The position numbers were made by a program, and so were the translations under genes. Below, piece after piece: positions 42,829-54,086 of a stretch of 64,000 bases of DNA (its first letter is position 1; each line of letters opens with the position of its first letter). Below the pieces are notes generated by a model. That model was not told the DNA's origin. It saw nothing but the letters and a program-made list of their open reading frames with translations, and ran no database searches. Source of the stretch: Hysterangium stoloniferum. Its lineage: Eukaryota > Basidiomycota > Agaricomycetes > Hysterangiales > Hysterangiaceae. The DNA is taken from NCBI GenBank assembly GCA_015178975.1, contig WHVD01000036.1:372001-436000 (forward strand). Reading direction: 5' to 3'.

Positions 42829-43899
42829 TATATGATGATGATATAATATAGTACTAATTGCACTAATTGTTATGATAATAGGTTGGATGAACAATGGTTG
42901 GCAACCTGTGTTAGAATTGGTGATGAAAGCACTCTTTTCCTAGGGGTGGTTCATCAATTTCTTCATTTTTTCATATGAAGATGCTAACTGTGGACCATGC
43001 ATTCTGAGGTTAATGCATGCCAGAACCAGTGTACATCTAAACTAGCACCAAACCTATAATGTCAGAAGGTGATTCACTAACTGACACATTGATTGACAAA
43101 CAAGTACTATTATTACAAGTCTCTTACCCCCTTGTAGATTGTGTATTACAATAAGTCAACTCATACTATTTTTAATAACCTGTGTGAGGAATTCATATAG
43201 GAGGATATCAGTTAAGTGTATCAAATCCTGGGATTTGTTTCAAACATGTTTTGGTTGTTCAAACTTTAAGAATGTTTAAAACTTATTTGTACATTATGAA
43301 ACAAATAATTCAGGAGCTGGATAGACTATAAAGAGTTTACCGGGTTGAAACACTGAGACTTGGAAAAATCATATCCTTTTAGATAGTCCATTTTATGCAC
43401 CAGTACTATATGTCATTGACATCTCTTAATACATGTATTCCTTTGGAATAGATCTGTCAATCTGAAGAAATTTTTATTTGGTTCAATATACTAAAAATAT
43501 GTAGGTGGTTTCACTTAATAAAGAAAACTGTAGGATGAAAAATCTCCAATAATATTTCACACCAGATATCCATAAAGGAAGGAAATTATATACAATGGAA
43601 TCATTTAAAGGACTGTGAATTTTGTAAGATATAATGTGGAGAACTATTTCCCATTATTGTTTTTTAGTATCATAGTCTCAGATACCACTGTGTAAAGATG
43701 GTGGTTTGTAGGAATATGACTTGTATTAGTAACCCTCACATTTAAAATATATACAAATGTCATGGTTAAACAAGATGGTTTTGGCTATGACCTAATCTTT
43801 GGGATAAGATGTATTTTATGGAATACATACATAATCTAATAGGATGGTATGTACTTGAGGTTACATCCTTAAGTACAGTGTAATACTGGACCTACAAAA
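42829..43899. other. AT-rich stretch without genes
   Basis: No ORF of note. 43738-43830 is an inverted match to about 31060-31150 (ATTTAAAATATATACAAATG, CTATGACCTAATCTTTGGGA), so at least part is an interspersed repeat. Confidence 0.45.
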
Positions 43900-44031
43900 G
43901 GTCAGGTGGCATAGTGATAACATCCATACTATATATGTGAAAGACCCTGGGTTGAATTCCCAGTCTGGCCATTCCCAGTCTGGCCATTCCCAGTCTGGCC
44001 ATTCCCAGTCTGGCCATTCCCAGTCTGGCCA
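43900..44031 (+). mobile_element. tRNA-derived SINE, copy 2, with 15-bp 3' expansion
   Basis: 72-nt tRNA-like head (43900-43971) with the same ends (GGTCAGG/TCTGGCC plus A), A-box-like TGGCATAGTGATAA, B-box-like GGTTGAATTCC, perfect T stem CTGGG/CCCAG and the same TATATAT loop. The last 15 nt of the head, TTCCCAGTCTGGCCA, occur five times in a row (43957-44031, four extra copies). Confidence 0.75.
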
Positions 44032-45183
44032 TTCACTTGCCTACATCCTATGAATAGGTACTGTAATTCCATATAAGTATGCAGTGTTGTATTCATTGAT
44101 TATTGTAGTGAGACATACCACTATATTCTGATAAAATGACATGGTGGAACCAGGAACCAAAGATAGAGACACAGAAGTTCTTTATCTTTGTTAAGTACAA
44201 GACTGAGAGAGGGTTACTTTTGAGATGGTGAACATGGAGAACTTTCAAACTCTAATATTACATTTTCTTTCCTTTTAGGTTTGAACCACACTGCTCCCTG
44301 GTGCAGATAGTGGTGGTTAGTGGCAGGTATTGATATCCAAAATACTCTCCTGGAAAGGGGTATAAGGGCACAGAAAGCTGTGAGTGTCTGGGAGCTCCAC
44401 AGAGAGTTCCAAGAATTCCTGCGTAGCTATGTGTGGGCTGTCCAGAAGGTGGATTGAGAGTATGTAGGGGAATTTAGGGGCCTGTGGGCTCCATGAGGTA
44501 GGAGGAGGTACAAGAGTTGGTTCAGAAAAGGAAGGATGAAGATGCAAAACATGATCTAATTGAGATCCCTTAATATATTATTTATTCTTATTATTATCTC
44601 AAAGTGTGAAAAGAAACAAAAAAGCCATGAGTAATCCACTGAAGCAAGGAAAAAGAGATATTCAGCACGCGGTGTTTCCTAACACACATCATGTATTAAA
44701 ACATGATTGCTAGTAAACCCCAAATCCCTCCGATTAACTTAGATGAAGCTTGTGTACTGTTTTCACACGTGGGTTTGACTGTCAATATCCAGTGATGGTC
44801 AGTCGATGCCCGTTTTCCTGTTAAGATGTTGGTGTTGTAAAGATAATAGAGACAATTCTGATAAGGACTCAGGCTGGGTAGTGAAGGACTTCTATAAGTG
44901 ATTGATCTCGAGAACACCATTTACAAGTCAAGTTTGACTTCTTATTTTTAATATTGACTAACTAAAAGACTAAGATCTCCGGAGTCACCTAACCTAACCT
45001 CTGGTATACTAAGCAGGACCGGCTGCCACTAAGCTTTCTTGAAGCCGTCTCCAGAGAGCTGAGCTGACTCTATCGGCAGTGGCGTATCTGGTACATAATA
45101 GTTTACGTAACACCCTCGAGCGCTCGCATTGCAAACTTCGATATCGTTACTACGATGCCCTCACTGGATGAAAATGTAAATAT
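44032..45183. other. Intergenic; possible upstream region of the APH-like gene
   Basis: Short frames on both strands without recognisable motifs. The composition becomes less AT-rich after about 44.95 kb, near the gene start. No mobile element recognised. Confidence 0.3.
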
Positions 45184-46665
45184 GTGGTTTGTTTTATTTC
45201 TATAGATACTGATCCATTCCAGAAGTTGCCTTTCTATGCACCGACATCTAGAGCACCAACAAAATATAACCCATTCCGTCCTGGATACAAGCAGGAGGAT
45301 ATTGATACGCAACCTCTTATCGAGGCAGTGTATAATTTACTTGGAGCGGAAACGGTGCGCGCTAGACTACTTGGGCGAGGTTTTTTCAACGTGGTAAGTG
45401 ATTGGATTAATTCCAGAAATGCCGCTTATTCGCGCTCCACAAGGTGTACGAGTTTGACATGAAAACTGGCCCTCCTCTAGTTGCTAGGATTCAATGGAAC
45501 TTCAAGGCCGATCCCGTATCATCCACTTGGGTTGTGGAGAAAATGACACGCGAGGTGGCCGTCCTTGAGCTACTGCAACGTGTCAGTCCCCAGGTTCCAG
45601 CACCACGTGTACTTGCTTTCGATTTTGCCTTCAATAATTCCGTCGGCGCGCCATTCACAATTATGAATCGACTCTATGGTGAAGATCTATGGATGGCTTG
45701 GCCGACACTATCCGCGGACGACAGAGTATATATAACTATCTTGATTAATTTAGATGTGAAATTAACGTCCGTCTCCACTGGCAGATCACATTCGTTAAAT
45801 CTCTCGCCTCATCCTTTGTTGGCATTTTTAATGTAAGGTTACCGTCTATCGGTTCTTTGGAAAAGCTCACCCCTGATGGTGTCCCCGTCATTGGGTCTAT
45901 CTTACCACACCTGATTTCGTTACCTATGGAGCCATGCGAGACATTATACCAGTGGGTATATCCTGTCTGTCTTCCTCATTCCTGATTAATTCCATTTCTC
46001 ATAGATACGTCACGCGTCAATTAGATCATACCTGCGCACGACCTCAAGACGAGACTTTATACGATTTTCCTCTTCCTGACCTTTTTGACAGAATCCGCTC
46101 TTTAGCGATCAGGGAAATTCCTCAAGACGACCCATCCATGCTTGTACCTGTCTTGGTTCACGTTGATATGAATAACAGAAACATCATGGTCAAAGACGCG
46201 ACTGTGTCTGGTATACTTGACTGGGAGGTATGTTCATAACCATGGTTCTCCCGGAAATATTACATAGGTCTTATACAAATCTAGATACATTCTTCTCTTC
46301 CCGCTTGTTTAGGGGCGACCTATCCGGATTTCATGCGTTACGATGCCACTTATCACCCTAAATACGGGATACAACCTCGTTTAATGCCGACTAAAGAGTG
46401 CTGGCCATCAGAGGAGGAAGCTGCTACTTTGAGACACGTTTTTCGAGAAGTAAGCGCAGTTGTTTAAGCTTTCTTACGTTCTATGAACCTGCAGTGTCCC
46501 ATGTAGGCTACTGGCGTATTATCTTCCGACTTTGTTCGTGCCCTGGACAAAGGGGAAACCTTGCGTCAGCTCCTTGAACTCGTTTCATGTAGTAAATATT
46601 CAACGGACGGTATGCTAGCACTGTTTGCGTGGGAGCAGGAAATGGCGAAAAGAAGGGTTGTATAA
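45184..46665 (+). CDS. APH/choline-kinase-fold phosphotransferase
   Basis: Six exons: 45184-45393, 45444-45725, 45785-45951, 46005-46227, about 46313-46449 and 46507-46665. Introns of 50, 59, 53, ~85 and 57 nt have GT..AG ends. Motifs: GRGFFNVVYEFDMKTGPPLV (nucleotide-binding loop), VARIQWNF, VEKMTREVAVLELLQ, VPAPRVLAFDF, FTIMNRLYGEDLWMAW, the catalytic loop LVHVDMNNRNIMV and the metal-binding SGILDWE, then TYPDFMRYDATYHP. These are the marks of aminoglycoside-phosphotransferase-like kinases, a large family in fungi, mostly of unknown substrate; drug resistance is not implied. The start at 45184 is the first in-frame ATG after a stop; an upstream short exon from 45155 does not join in frame. 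The acceptor of exon 5 is off by one base in my reading, either a small mis-call or a fault. Confidence 0.75.
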
Positions 46666-47709
46666 AGCTGACGAGTTCTTCGGTTCTTTCGGTCAGCCTA
46701 CCTATATCTCTCGAAACTTCATCTTGTCGGTTACAGTCTTCATCTACACGTTTGTTTCATTGAAGACATTTCGTGTATATATGGCCCGTTATTCCTGCCT
46801 CGCCTAAATGGCAAACATTTAGATTTGAAACGGAAATAGCGCCGGACCCCTCTTGTCAGATGATATCTCCGTGGCTTGTGTACCGGCATCTATCTTCCGG
46901 ACAGTTCCTTATATTACTATTGTATGGGAACACTACGAGGATAACCTAACATTAAATCTCCGCAGGAACATCGATACGGGTAGGCTAAGAATGGCATAGG
47001 ACAACCTGAACCTTAAATATAGGGTGATAGACCAGCGCACGGAATGGGGAGAAAATGGGATCTAGTGGCTATCACCGGTGTTGAAGTTATTTGCCTACTT
47101 CTAAATATTGAAATATAAGTCTCAGTGAGTGATAAACCTTCACTGTAACATGTATTGTCATCAATCTAAATATAACTGAAGTAACAGTAAGTAAACCACT
47201 ACTAGTAAAGTAAGGGAAATATGTGCGTTAAATACTAGAATATAGGTCTGATCATCAACCCGGTGGGAGAAATACCAACCCATAACTATCCACAACTTCA
47301 CCTTATTTCATCACTAGCATTGACATGGTCCAATTGAATCAGAGTTGGTGCCAGATTACATGGACTTTCATAGCCTCTAAGGATAACTTGCGGTAAACAT
47401 TGCGGCAACACAAAGGTTCGGCTAGGACAAAGGGAATGCCCCGCTTCGGAGTTTGCCTTGATTGCATTTTATCACCTGCCCCTTTCTCTTCCGCTACTAT
47501 CATCCTGTATGCCAGCACTGGGGTTCTTCAAAACATTGACTATCAGGGCGGCACCAACTTTGAAGCTCAATGTGTCACTCTCACGTGGAGTGCCCAGGAA
47601 GGAATTCATATTCACATTGATTTGGTGGTTTTTTTGGTTTTTTTATATCATCTTTCCGATGATAAGGAAACATTTTTTAGACACATACTATAATAGTACT
47701 TAAAATACT
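46666..47709. other. Intergenic, nothing recognised
   Basis: Weak ORFs such as 47400-47693 have no known motif. A T-rich run lies near 47625-47650 and a pyrimidine tract (CTCCCTCCTCTCC) near 47730-47755. Confidence 0.3.
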
Positions 47710-49240
47710 ATGACAAGCATATCCACCCACTCTCCCTCCTCTCCCTCCTCTCCCTTTCAACCCCCAACCCCAACCCGACAACCACGCCTACATGCAGATA
47801 ATTCCAGTGCACATCCTCATCCTCTAAAAAAGCACAGACTGAGACACAGACACATGTACAGAGCCTCACAGCCACCCCTCCCGCCCACATCCCAACCACA
47901 ACCCCAGTCCTCCACGAACCACGAACAGTCTATGACATGCCCGCTAGCCCCAATTACAACCCTATCAAACAGTGTCACTCCAGCTCATTTATCTGGACCC
48001 GCAGACGCAGATCGATTTATGCTCCTTCTGCAGCCTCCATGTCCAGTGCTGGCGTCGGGGTCGGATCTGCTTCTGGATCTGTTGCAGGATGGAGCGGAGG
48101 CTTGAGCCTAGGTTTTCACGCCAATCTTCATTCCAGCAATCACTGACCACTCAAGCCCCACAACCGCCCCGAGGACAAGACCGTCTCAACTGGACTGCAC
48201 TAGCCTTGTCGCTATTTGGATGCGGGTGACGAGTGCGCAGACGGATACTCAAGGGCTGGGGCAGCAGCGGATATATACAAGGAGCAGTAGCGCGGGAACT
48301 TGTTAAGAGTGTGCCGTTGGATGGTAATTTGTATGGGCAAGGAAAGGGACGGGGGCGGGGGCAGGGACACAAGGGTAAGAAGAACCGGTTTGACTTCCAA
48401 GTGGGAGAGTTGTGCCAAGGTGTGTATTTTTTCATTGTTGAGGTTTTCTGTTGTTTATTTAAATACCGAAATTAAAACCAGGTCTACCGCCACCCGAGCT
48501 CTCTCCCCAAACAACGCTGGGAACACCCCACACTTGCCGAAGCAAGCAAGTTTCTCCTGTTGAAGCATCAGGACGCCCAGCTCCTCCAGGTGAACGGTTT
48601 TTGTTGGTTCTATTTGTCTCTCAGGACAGGGCCTTCTTCGGCCCCAATCTCACGAGGCCGCAGCCATCCTCTCCCTCCCTGACTCCCCATCGCGAGGTCA
48701 CTTCCGATGTATGAGCCCTCGTTTAATAGTGCTGGTGTTATTCTGGCGTGGCGCTATGTCGGACGGGGATGGTGATGGTCACGGCGATATTGAGATGGAG
48801 ATCCAGGTGTCCATTGGTCGTGTTGGGACTGGAGTCCGTGAAGATCGTTTCCGTTAGTTACATACTATGCCTAATACGAGGAGCGGCACAAGGAACAGCA
48901 CGAACACTCACAGGCATATGAGCGTGAAGGCCGGAGTAGTAGTGCCCGTGACGACGCCGATCCCGGGTCGGGGTCCTATGACACAATTCAGGCCGGGGAG
49001 TTTGGGACATCCTGATCCTAGTCCGAGTCCGCATTCTAGCTCGAGTCCGAACCCGACGTCGCAAAATTGTGTTTATCATCGTCATTTCCTGGTCCGGGAC
49101 ATGGTTATGCGCATGCGTCCGTTACTTCAGTCAATACACACTTGCACCCGCAGTCACAGTCACATCATCAACACTCCCAAACCCACACGCATTCGTACAC
49201 ATTGCCGACCAATTACACCTGAGTCGGGATATTGATACTC
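47710..49240 (+). pseudogene. Decayed C2H2 zinc-finger gene, copy 1
   Basis: A Pro/Ser-rich N-terminal frame (47710-48105) is followed by SVPLDGNLYGQGKGRGRGQG and KNRFDFQVGELCQG up to 48420, a 61-nt intron-like gap, then VYRHPSSLPKQRWEHPTLAE and ASKFLLLKHQDAQLLQ (about 48482-48590). From memory, a widespread basidiomycete protein reads FDMQCESCxKVYRHPSCLxKHRWEHTPxWREASKF here, a C2H2 finger. Relative to that, one extra base just before the CESC part removes the first Cys pair, so this copy is broken. The Ser/Pro-rich 48867-49235 frame may be the C-terminal part. A similar, more decayed copy is at 55.48-56.48 kb in the same orientation. Confidence 0.55.
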
Positions 49241-49482
49241 CACGACTGCGAGTACGATAGCTAGTGCGGCTGCGACCAGTTGTGAGGGTAACAAAGTTGT
49301 GGAGGTCGACGGGTACACGGACGGGACTGGGGGTGGGACGGTAGAGGATGAGTGGGTGATGGAGATGGAGGTTTCGGAATGATGGGTGAGTGTTGGTCTG
49401 ATATGAAGGGGAGAGGGGTGTGTGAGATTCACATCACTGAGAAGTGATGAGTTGAGCGTTGGTGTATGTGTAATGTAGGTTG

Positions 49483-49644
49483 TGTTAGAATAGATGATAG
49501 AGGGGCACAAAAGTCACCAGGAGTAACCAAACTCTGACTCTGACTCAAACTCAAATGACTGGCGGTGATAGCTTGCCAACACACAGAAAATGCTACAGTA
49601 AGTACATGTGGGTACATATGGGTCAAAACCACACACAACTAACA
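49483..49644 (+). repeat. Short LTR-like repeat, copy 2 (162 bp)
   Basis: TGTTAGAATAG to CACAACTAACA, the partner of 11781-11941. Flanks GGTTG and AGGTG are similar but not identical, so a 5-bp target duplication is only possible. Confidence 0.5.
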
Positions 49645-49849
49645 AGGTGGTGTGCACTGTTTATGGTCCACCTTTATTCCTTGTTCCTTTGCTGCTCTCT
49701 CTTGTTCTCCCTCTCTTTCTGATTACAAGTAACTTCTTGACTCCTGAGAACACGTTGATAAATACAGTCCAGTAATCCAGATGACAAATCACATCTTGAG
49801 AGTAAAAGAATGTTTTGAATTTCTGGATCTTCAGTAGGGAGTTGTATGG

Positions 49850-51775
49850 TTGGGCCTACTGGGAGGCTTTGCCTCCCAAACCCCCCCACATTGTGAAGAT
49901 TTGTTGGAATTCTGACTGTTTGATATATGGAGAATATCAACCTTCTAGGTACCATATGAATATATGGGGGCTTCAGCTCCTACACCTCACATGGACAACT
50001 CCAAATGTTTATTGGCTCATCATCAGAAAAAAATCAATTAAAATACATTTAAAAATTCAATTTAATAATATACCTTTGTATACTACAGTAGGCAACAAAA
50101 CTGTTCAGATGTTTCTTTGTTTTGAAAAGATCCTTTAGCATTAGCCCAAATTAAATTCTAAAAATTCTGAATAAATTATGATAGATGCTCTAATATCACT
50201 AAATGTTGATTACATAACCATGATGTCATATGTCCATTTATGGTGATGTAATAATAGGATTAATGAAGCTTGTACATCTGAACGGTTTTGTTGCCAAGAC
50301 TCACAAAGCAAAGAAGTGGTCTAAAAATATTCATGATCACATGACTTTACTTCCACAACCTAAAACCTAAACCTTAAACCCCAAAGTCACATGATTTGGT
50401 CATATTCAAGTATAAATACAAGGCCTTTTAGCATGCTTGTCCCCACAATTCACTATGCACACAATTCTCCCTGCTATTCATGACATCATTACTCTGCCCC
50501 TCTCTAATGTCTTTGGGCACTCTATTCATCAGACCACTGGTGTTAGTATTGGAACTATCTCAAAAATGCACTCTAAATACTGTCCTGAGGCTTTCAAGTC
50601 CTCTGGTGGTCATCCAACTAAGCTCTAAGCATCTCATTTGCAAGCAGAAATCTGATAATGCAGTGCAAGTTACCAAGTCTCTTCAGGATATCACAAATAA
50701 GTCCTTCTCCTCCCAAACTGTTTGTCATTTCTTACACAAGGCTGGCCTAAAACCTGTGGTGAAGAAGAAGTGCCCTCTTCTGAGATGATCTCACAGGAGG
50801 GAGAGGCTACAGTGGGCAAAGAGACATCAGAAGTACACTCTGGAGGACTGGAAGAGAGTTGTATTCTCTTATGAGACCAAAATCAATAATATTGGGTCAG
50901 ATGGAAGGAAGTGGGTGTAGAAAAGGTGGTGGGAGGGGTTCACTGACAGGCAGGTGGAGGGAACATTGAAGTTTGGTGGTGGTAGTGTGATGATGTGGGG
51001 CTGCATACTTTGGGAAGGCATTGGATATGCCACTAGAATTGAAGGGAAGATGTATTCACAGCTTTACTGCTCCATCTTAGAGGATGAACTTCAACAATCC
51101 CTTGAGTTTTACAAAAAAACTCCATCTGATATCATCTTCTAGCAGGATAATGATCCAAATCATACTAGCAAACTAGCTCAAAAGTGGTTTGATGACCATG
51201 GCTACACTGTTATGAAATAGCCAGCACAGTCTCCAGATATAAACCTCGAAAAGGAGGCTAGCTGACTATGAAACACCACCTAGTGAAGTGGAGGAGCTTT
51301 GGGAGCACTGTCAAGTGGAATGGGAAAAGATACCAAAGGAGGTGAGTCAGAACTTGATAGAGAGTATACCTAGAAGAGTAGAAGTTGTAATTAAGGCCAA
51401 GGGAGGGTATACCAAGTACTAGTTTAGTATATAGGGTTTATAAAATACAGGCAACAAAACCATTCGGATGTACAAGCATCATTAATCCTATTATTACATC
51501 ACCATAAATGGACATATGACATCATGGTTATGTAATCAACATTTAGTGATATTAGAGCATCTATCATAATTTATTCAGAATTATTAGAATTTAATTTGGG
51601 CTAATGCTAAAGGATCTTTTCAAAACAAAGAAACATCCGAACGGTTTTGTTGCCTACTGTATATTTGGAGTTCTCTGTATCTCCTTTGGTAATATTTTTA
51701 TTCTATTCCAATTTCTTCCCCTTGAAAGTCCCACATACAATTGAAAATGTCAATCACACTGGAAACTGACCTTTT
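49850..51775 (-). mobile_element. Helitron 3' end fragment, split by a Tc1 element
   Basis: 49.85-50.08 kb and 51.66-51.77 kb together match 34.02-34.26 kb: the hairpin at 49861-49877, AAACCCCCCCACAT, the AATTAAAATACATTTAAAAA tract, CTTCCCCTTGAAAGTCCCAC. Only the last part of the helicase and its trailer are present. The Tc1 element at 50086-51659 inserted into a TA in the trailer. Confidence 0.7.
50086..51659 (+). mobile_element. Tc1/mariner element, family 2
   Basis: 1574 bp flanked by TA (50084-50085 and 51660-51661). Long inverted repeats (~212 bp) with tip CAGTAGGCAACAAAACTGTT and an inner inverted copy of the tip motif (ACGGTTTTGTTGCC at 50281-50294). The transposase on the plus strand is broken: HTH part from 50455 (MHTILPAIHDIITLPLSNVF, TTGVSIGTISKMHSKY), a frame change near 50625, TVCHFLHKAGLKPVVKKKCP, then GGGSVMMWGC and QLYCSILEDELQQSLEFYKK, a stop before QDNDPNHT, and no NPIE segment. 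The missing catalytic Glu is shared with both arms of the fold-back copy at 37.9-39.4 kb. Confidence 0.85.
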
Positions 51776-51784
51776 TTATATGCC

Positions 51785-52505
51785 CACACATTGGTGATTC
51801 TTGATATTCTGAGAATAGATACAAAGTGCAAACTATGGCAATGCTCACATAGAGGTGATTCTTGAGATTCCATGGGGGTCCTCACATGGTAATTATTCTT
51901 GAGATTCTCAGGGTAGGTACATATTGTATGTATGCAGATTATAGCAGTTCTCACTCAGTGTGAAGAGTCGAGTAATTTACCACTCAATATGCCAGCAATA
52001 TTGACTTGTATGTAAGTAACAGTGCGATAGTGAGATCGACTTATTAGGATAGTAGTAATTAAATGATATAATAGTTTACTGCTCTATTGATAGAAGTAGG
52101 ATTGATCTTCAAGGTGCAATTGATGAGATGAAATACTTAAGGATGAAGATCAACCTTGAGCTGTGATCAGGCTGATGGTAGTTGGGATGTGGATCCATTT
52201 AGAGATACAATTAGGGATTACTTATAGAATGAGAGAGTGTGTAGGAATAGTGTCGAGAGATGCATTCTATTGCACTAGGTTTATCCATAAAGTTGAGTTG
52301 AATAGTATTGAGCAAGCTTTGACTGTTTCAGTGTGAAGCTTTGCTCACAGTCAAAATATAAGTGTGGTAATGCAGATGTTATTGAGACAGAACCCCAAAC
52401 CAATACTTGCATTATGCAGGTGGTGGTTGTCCAGGTTAAAAGTGTCACTGTTATGGGCTTGTGGGAACTCATGTGCCCACAAGCATAGATGGACCTTTAC
52501 ACTAC
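51785..52505. repeat. Region with ~60-bp degenerate tandem units
   Basis: Units of the form GTGATTCTTGATATTCTGAG...CTCACATAG recur at about 51790, 51858 and 51905, and again beyond the Tc1 element at 54213 and 54275. The Tc1 element at 52508 therefore inserted into or beside an existing repeat. No gene recognised in 51.96-52.5 kb. Confidence 0.45.
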
Positions 52506-52507
52506 TA

Positions 52508-54084
52508 CAGTAAGGGACAAAATTGTCCCAATGTTTTGATAATTCTCATTAAATGTTGTATCAGTGCTCACATAAATTTTCTAAAATGGTGAAGATATTC
52601 TAGCAGATGCCCTAGCATACTAACCTTTATATTCCCAAGTATTACATAATATTGATGGAAATTGGTGTCACAGTGGATATTTAAAAATAACCAATCATTG
52701 GGACAGTTTTGTCCCCTGCTCTTTCACTGATTTCACTCTATCATATTATCTACTAGAGAAATGGAAAACTTTCAAAAGAAATAATGTAACATATATGAAT
52801 GTTCTAATTGATATGTGACTGTGACAGTTATATTTCAACTATTACTCTCATCATGAAAGCTATTTCTCTCAAAAGAGAACAAGCCATCTCTCTCCTCCAA
52901 AATAGACTCTCCAATAGGAATATGGCTTCTATCACAGGTGTTAGCAAGTTTACTATCAGTAGAATTGCTCAGTAGATGGACATAGACAAAGAAACCTTGA
53001 AAGGAGGATGTCCTTCCAAGCTTTCTCCTACTGGCCAGAGGAGGATCATACATCAAATCACCTCTGGCAAGCTAGATGATGTTGTCCAGGCCACACACTT
53101 AATCAATTCCATCAATGAATCCCATGCATCATCCAAAACAGTCAGGAGGACCTTGAAACAGCATGGTTTAAAAGCTGTAGTCAAAGCAAAAGGTCCTTAC
53201 TGAAGGCTCAACATAGAAAGGCCAGGTTGAGCTTTGCCCTCAAGTACCAAAACTGGACTGTGGATGATTGGAAAAGGGTCTTGTGGTGTGATGAGACAAA
53301 GATCAATAAGATTGGGTCAGATGGACATCAATATGTGTGGAAGAAAGCTAGAGAACCACTTTCTGATAGGACAACCCAACCTACAGTGGAAATATCATGG
53401 TGTGGGACTGTATGGGTTGGAATGGAGTGGGAATGCTTGCAGAGATTGAAGGATGGATGGATTCTGCACAATATGTGGAGATCCTGGCTCAACATTTGTC
53501 CCAGAGCATTGAATATTTGGAGATTCCAGCAGGTGAGGCCATTTTCTAACAGGATAATGACCCTAAACACATCCAAGATGTTACAAAAATGGTTTCCTGA
53601 AAATCATATTGAGGTGTTGACTGGCCACCACAGTCTCCTGAACTGAATCTCATAGAACATCTTTGGTTTCACCTGAAGAACAGCTCCAGAAATATCCTCC
53701 ACCACCAAAGGGAGTTCGGGAGTTATGGGAGAGGGTGGAAGTGGAATGGCCAAATATTGAGCCTCAGAGTGTCAGAAATTTATAGAAAGTATTCCAAGAA
53801 GACTAGCTCTGTAATAAAGGCCAAGGGAGGCCATACAAAGTACTAGAATAACAAGATATCTGATTCAAAAGTGCAGGGGACAAAACTGTCCCAATGATTG
53901 GTTATTTTTATATATTCACTATGACACCAATTTCCATCAATATTATGTAATACTTGGGAATAGGAAAGTTAGTATGCTAGGGCATCTGCTAGAATAATTT
54001 CACCATTTTAGGAAATTTATGTGATCAGTTATACAACATTTAATGGGAATTATCAAAACATTGGAACAGTTTTGTCCCCTCCTG
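52508..54084 (+). mobile_element. Tc1/mariner element, family 3
   Basis: 1577 bp flanked by TA (52506-52507 and 54085-54086). Inverted repeats ~215 bp; tip CAGTAAGGGACAAAATTGTC, inner inverted copy CATTGGGACAGTTTTGTCCC near 52697-52716. Transposase on the plus strand from 52853 (MKAISLKREQAISLLQNRLS, ASITGVSKFTISRIAQ), stopped by TAG at 52973-52975, continuing MDIDKETLKGGCPSKLSPTG, a second stop at 53201-53203, then a frame change and WTVDDWKRVLWCDETKI and GSDGHQYVWKKAREP. Text for the second Asp (QDNDPKH) and the Glu (HLWFHLK) can be seen in shifted frames. Dead but recent enough to keep good ends. Confidence 0.85.
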
Positions 54085-54086
54085 TA

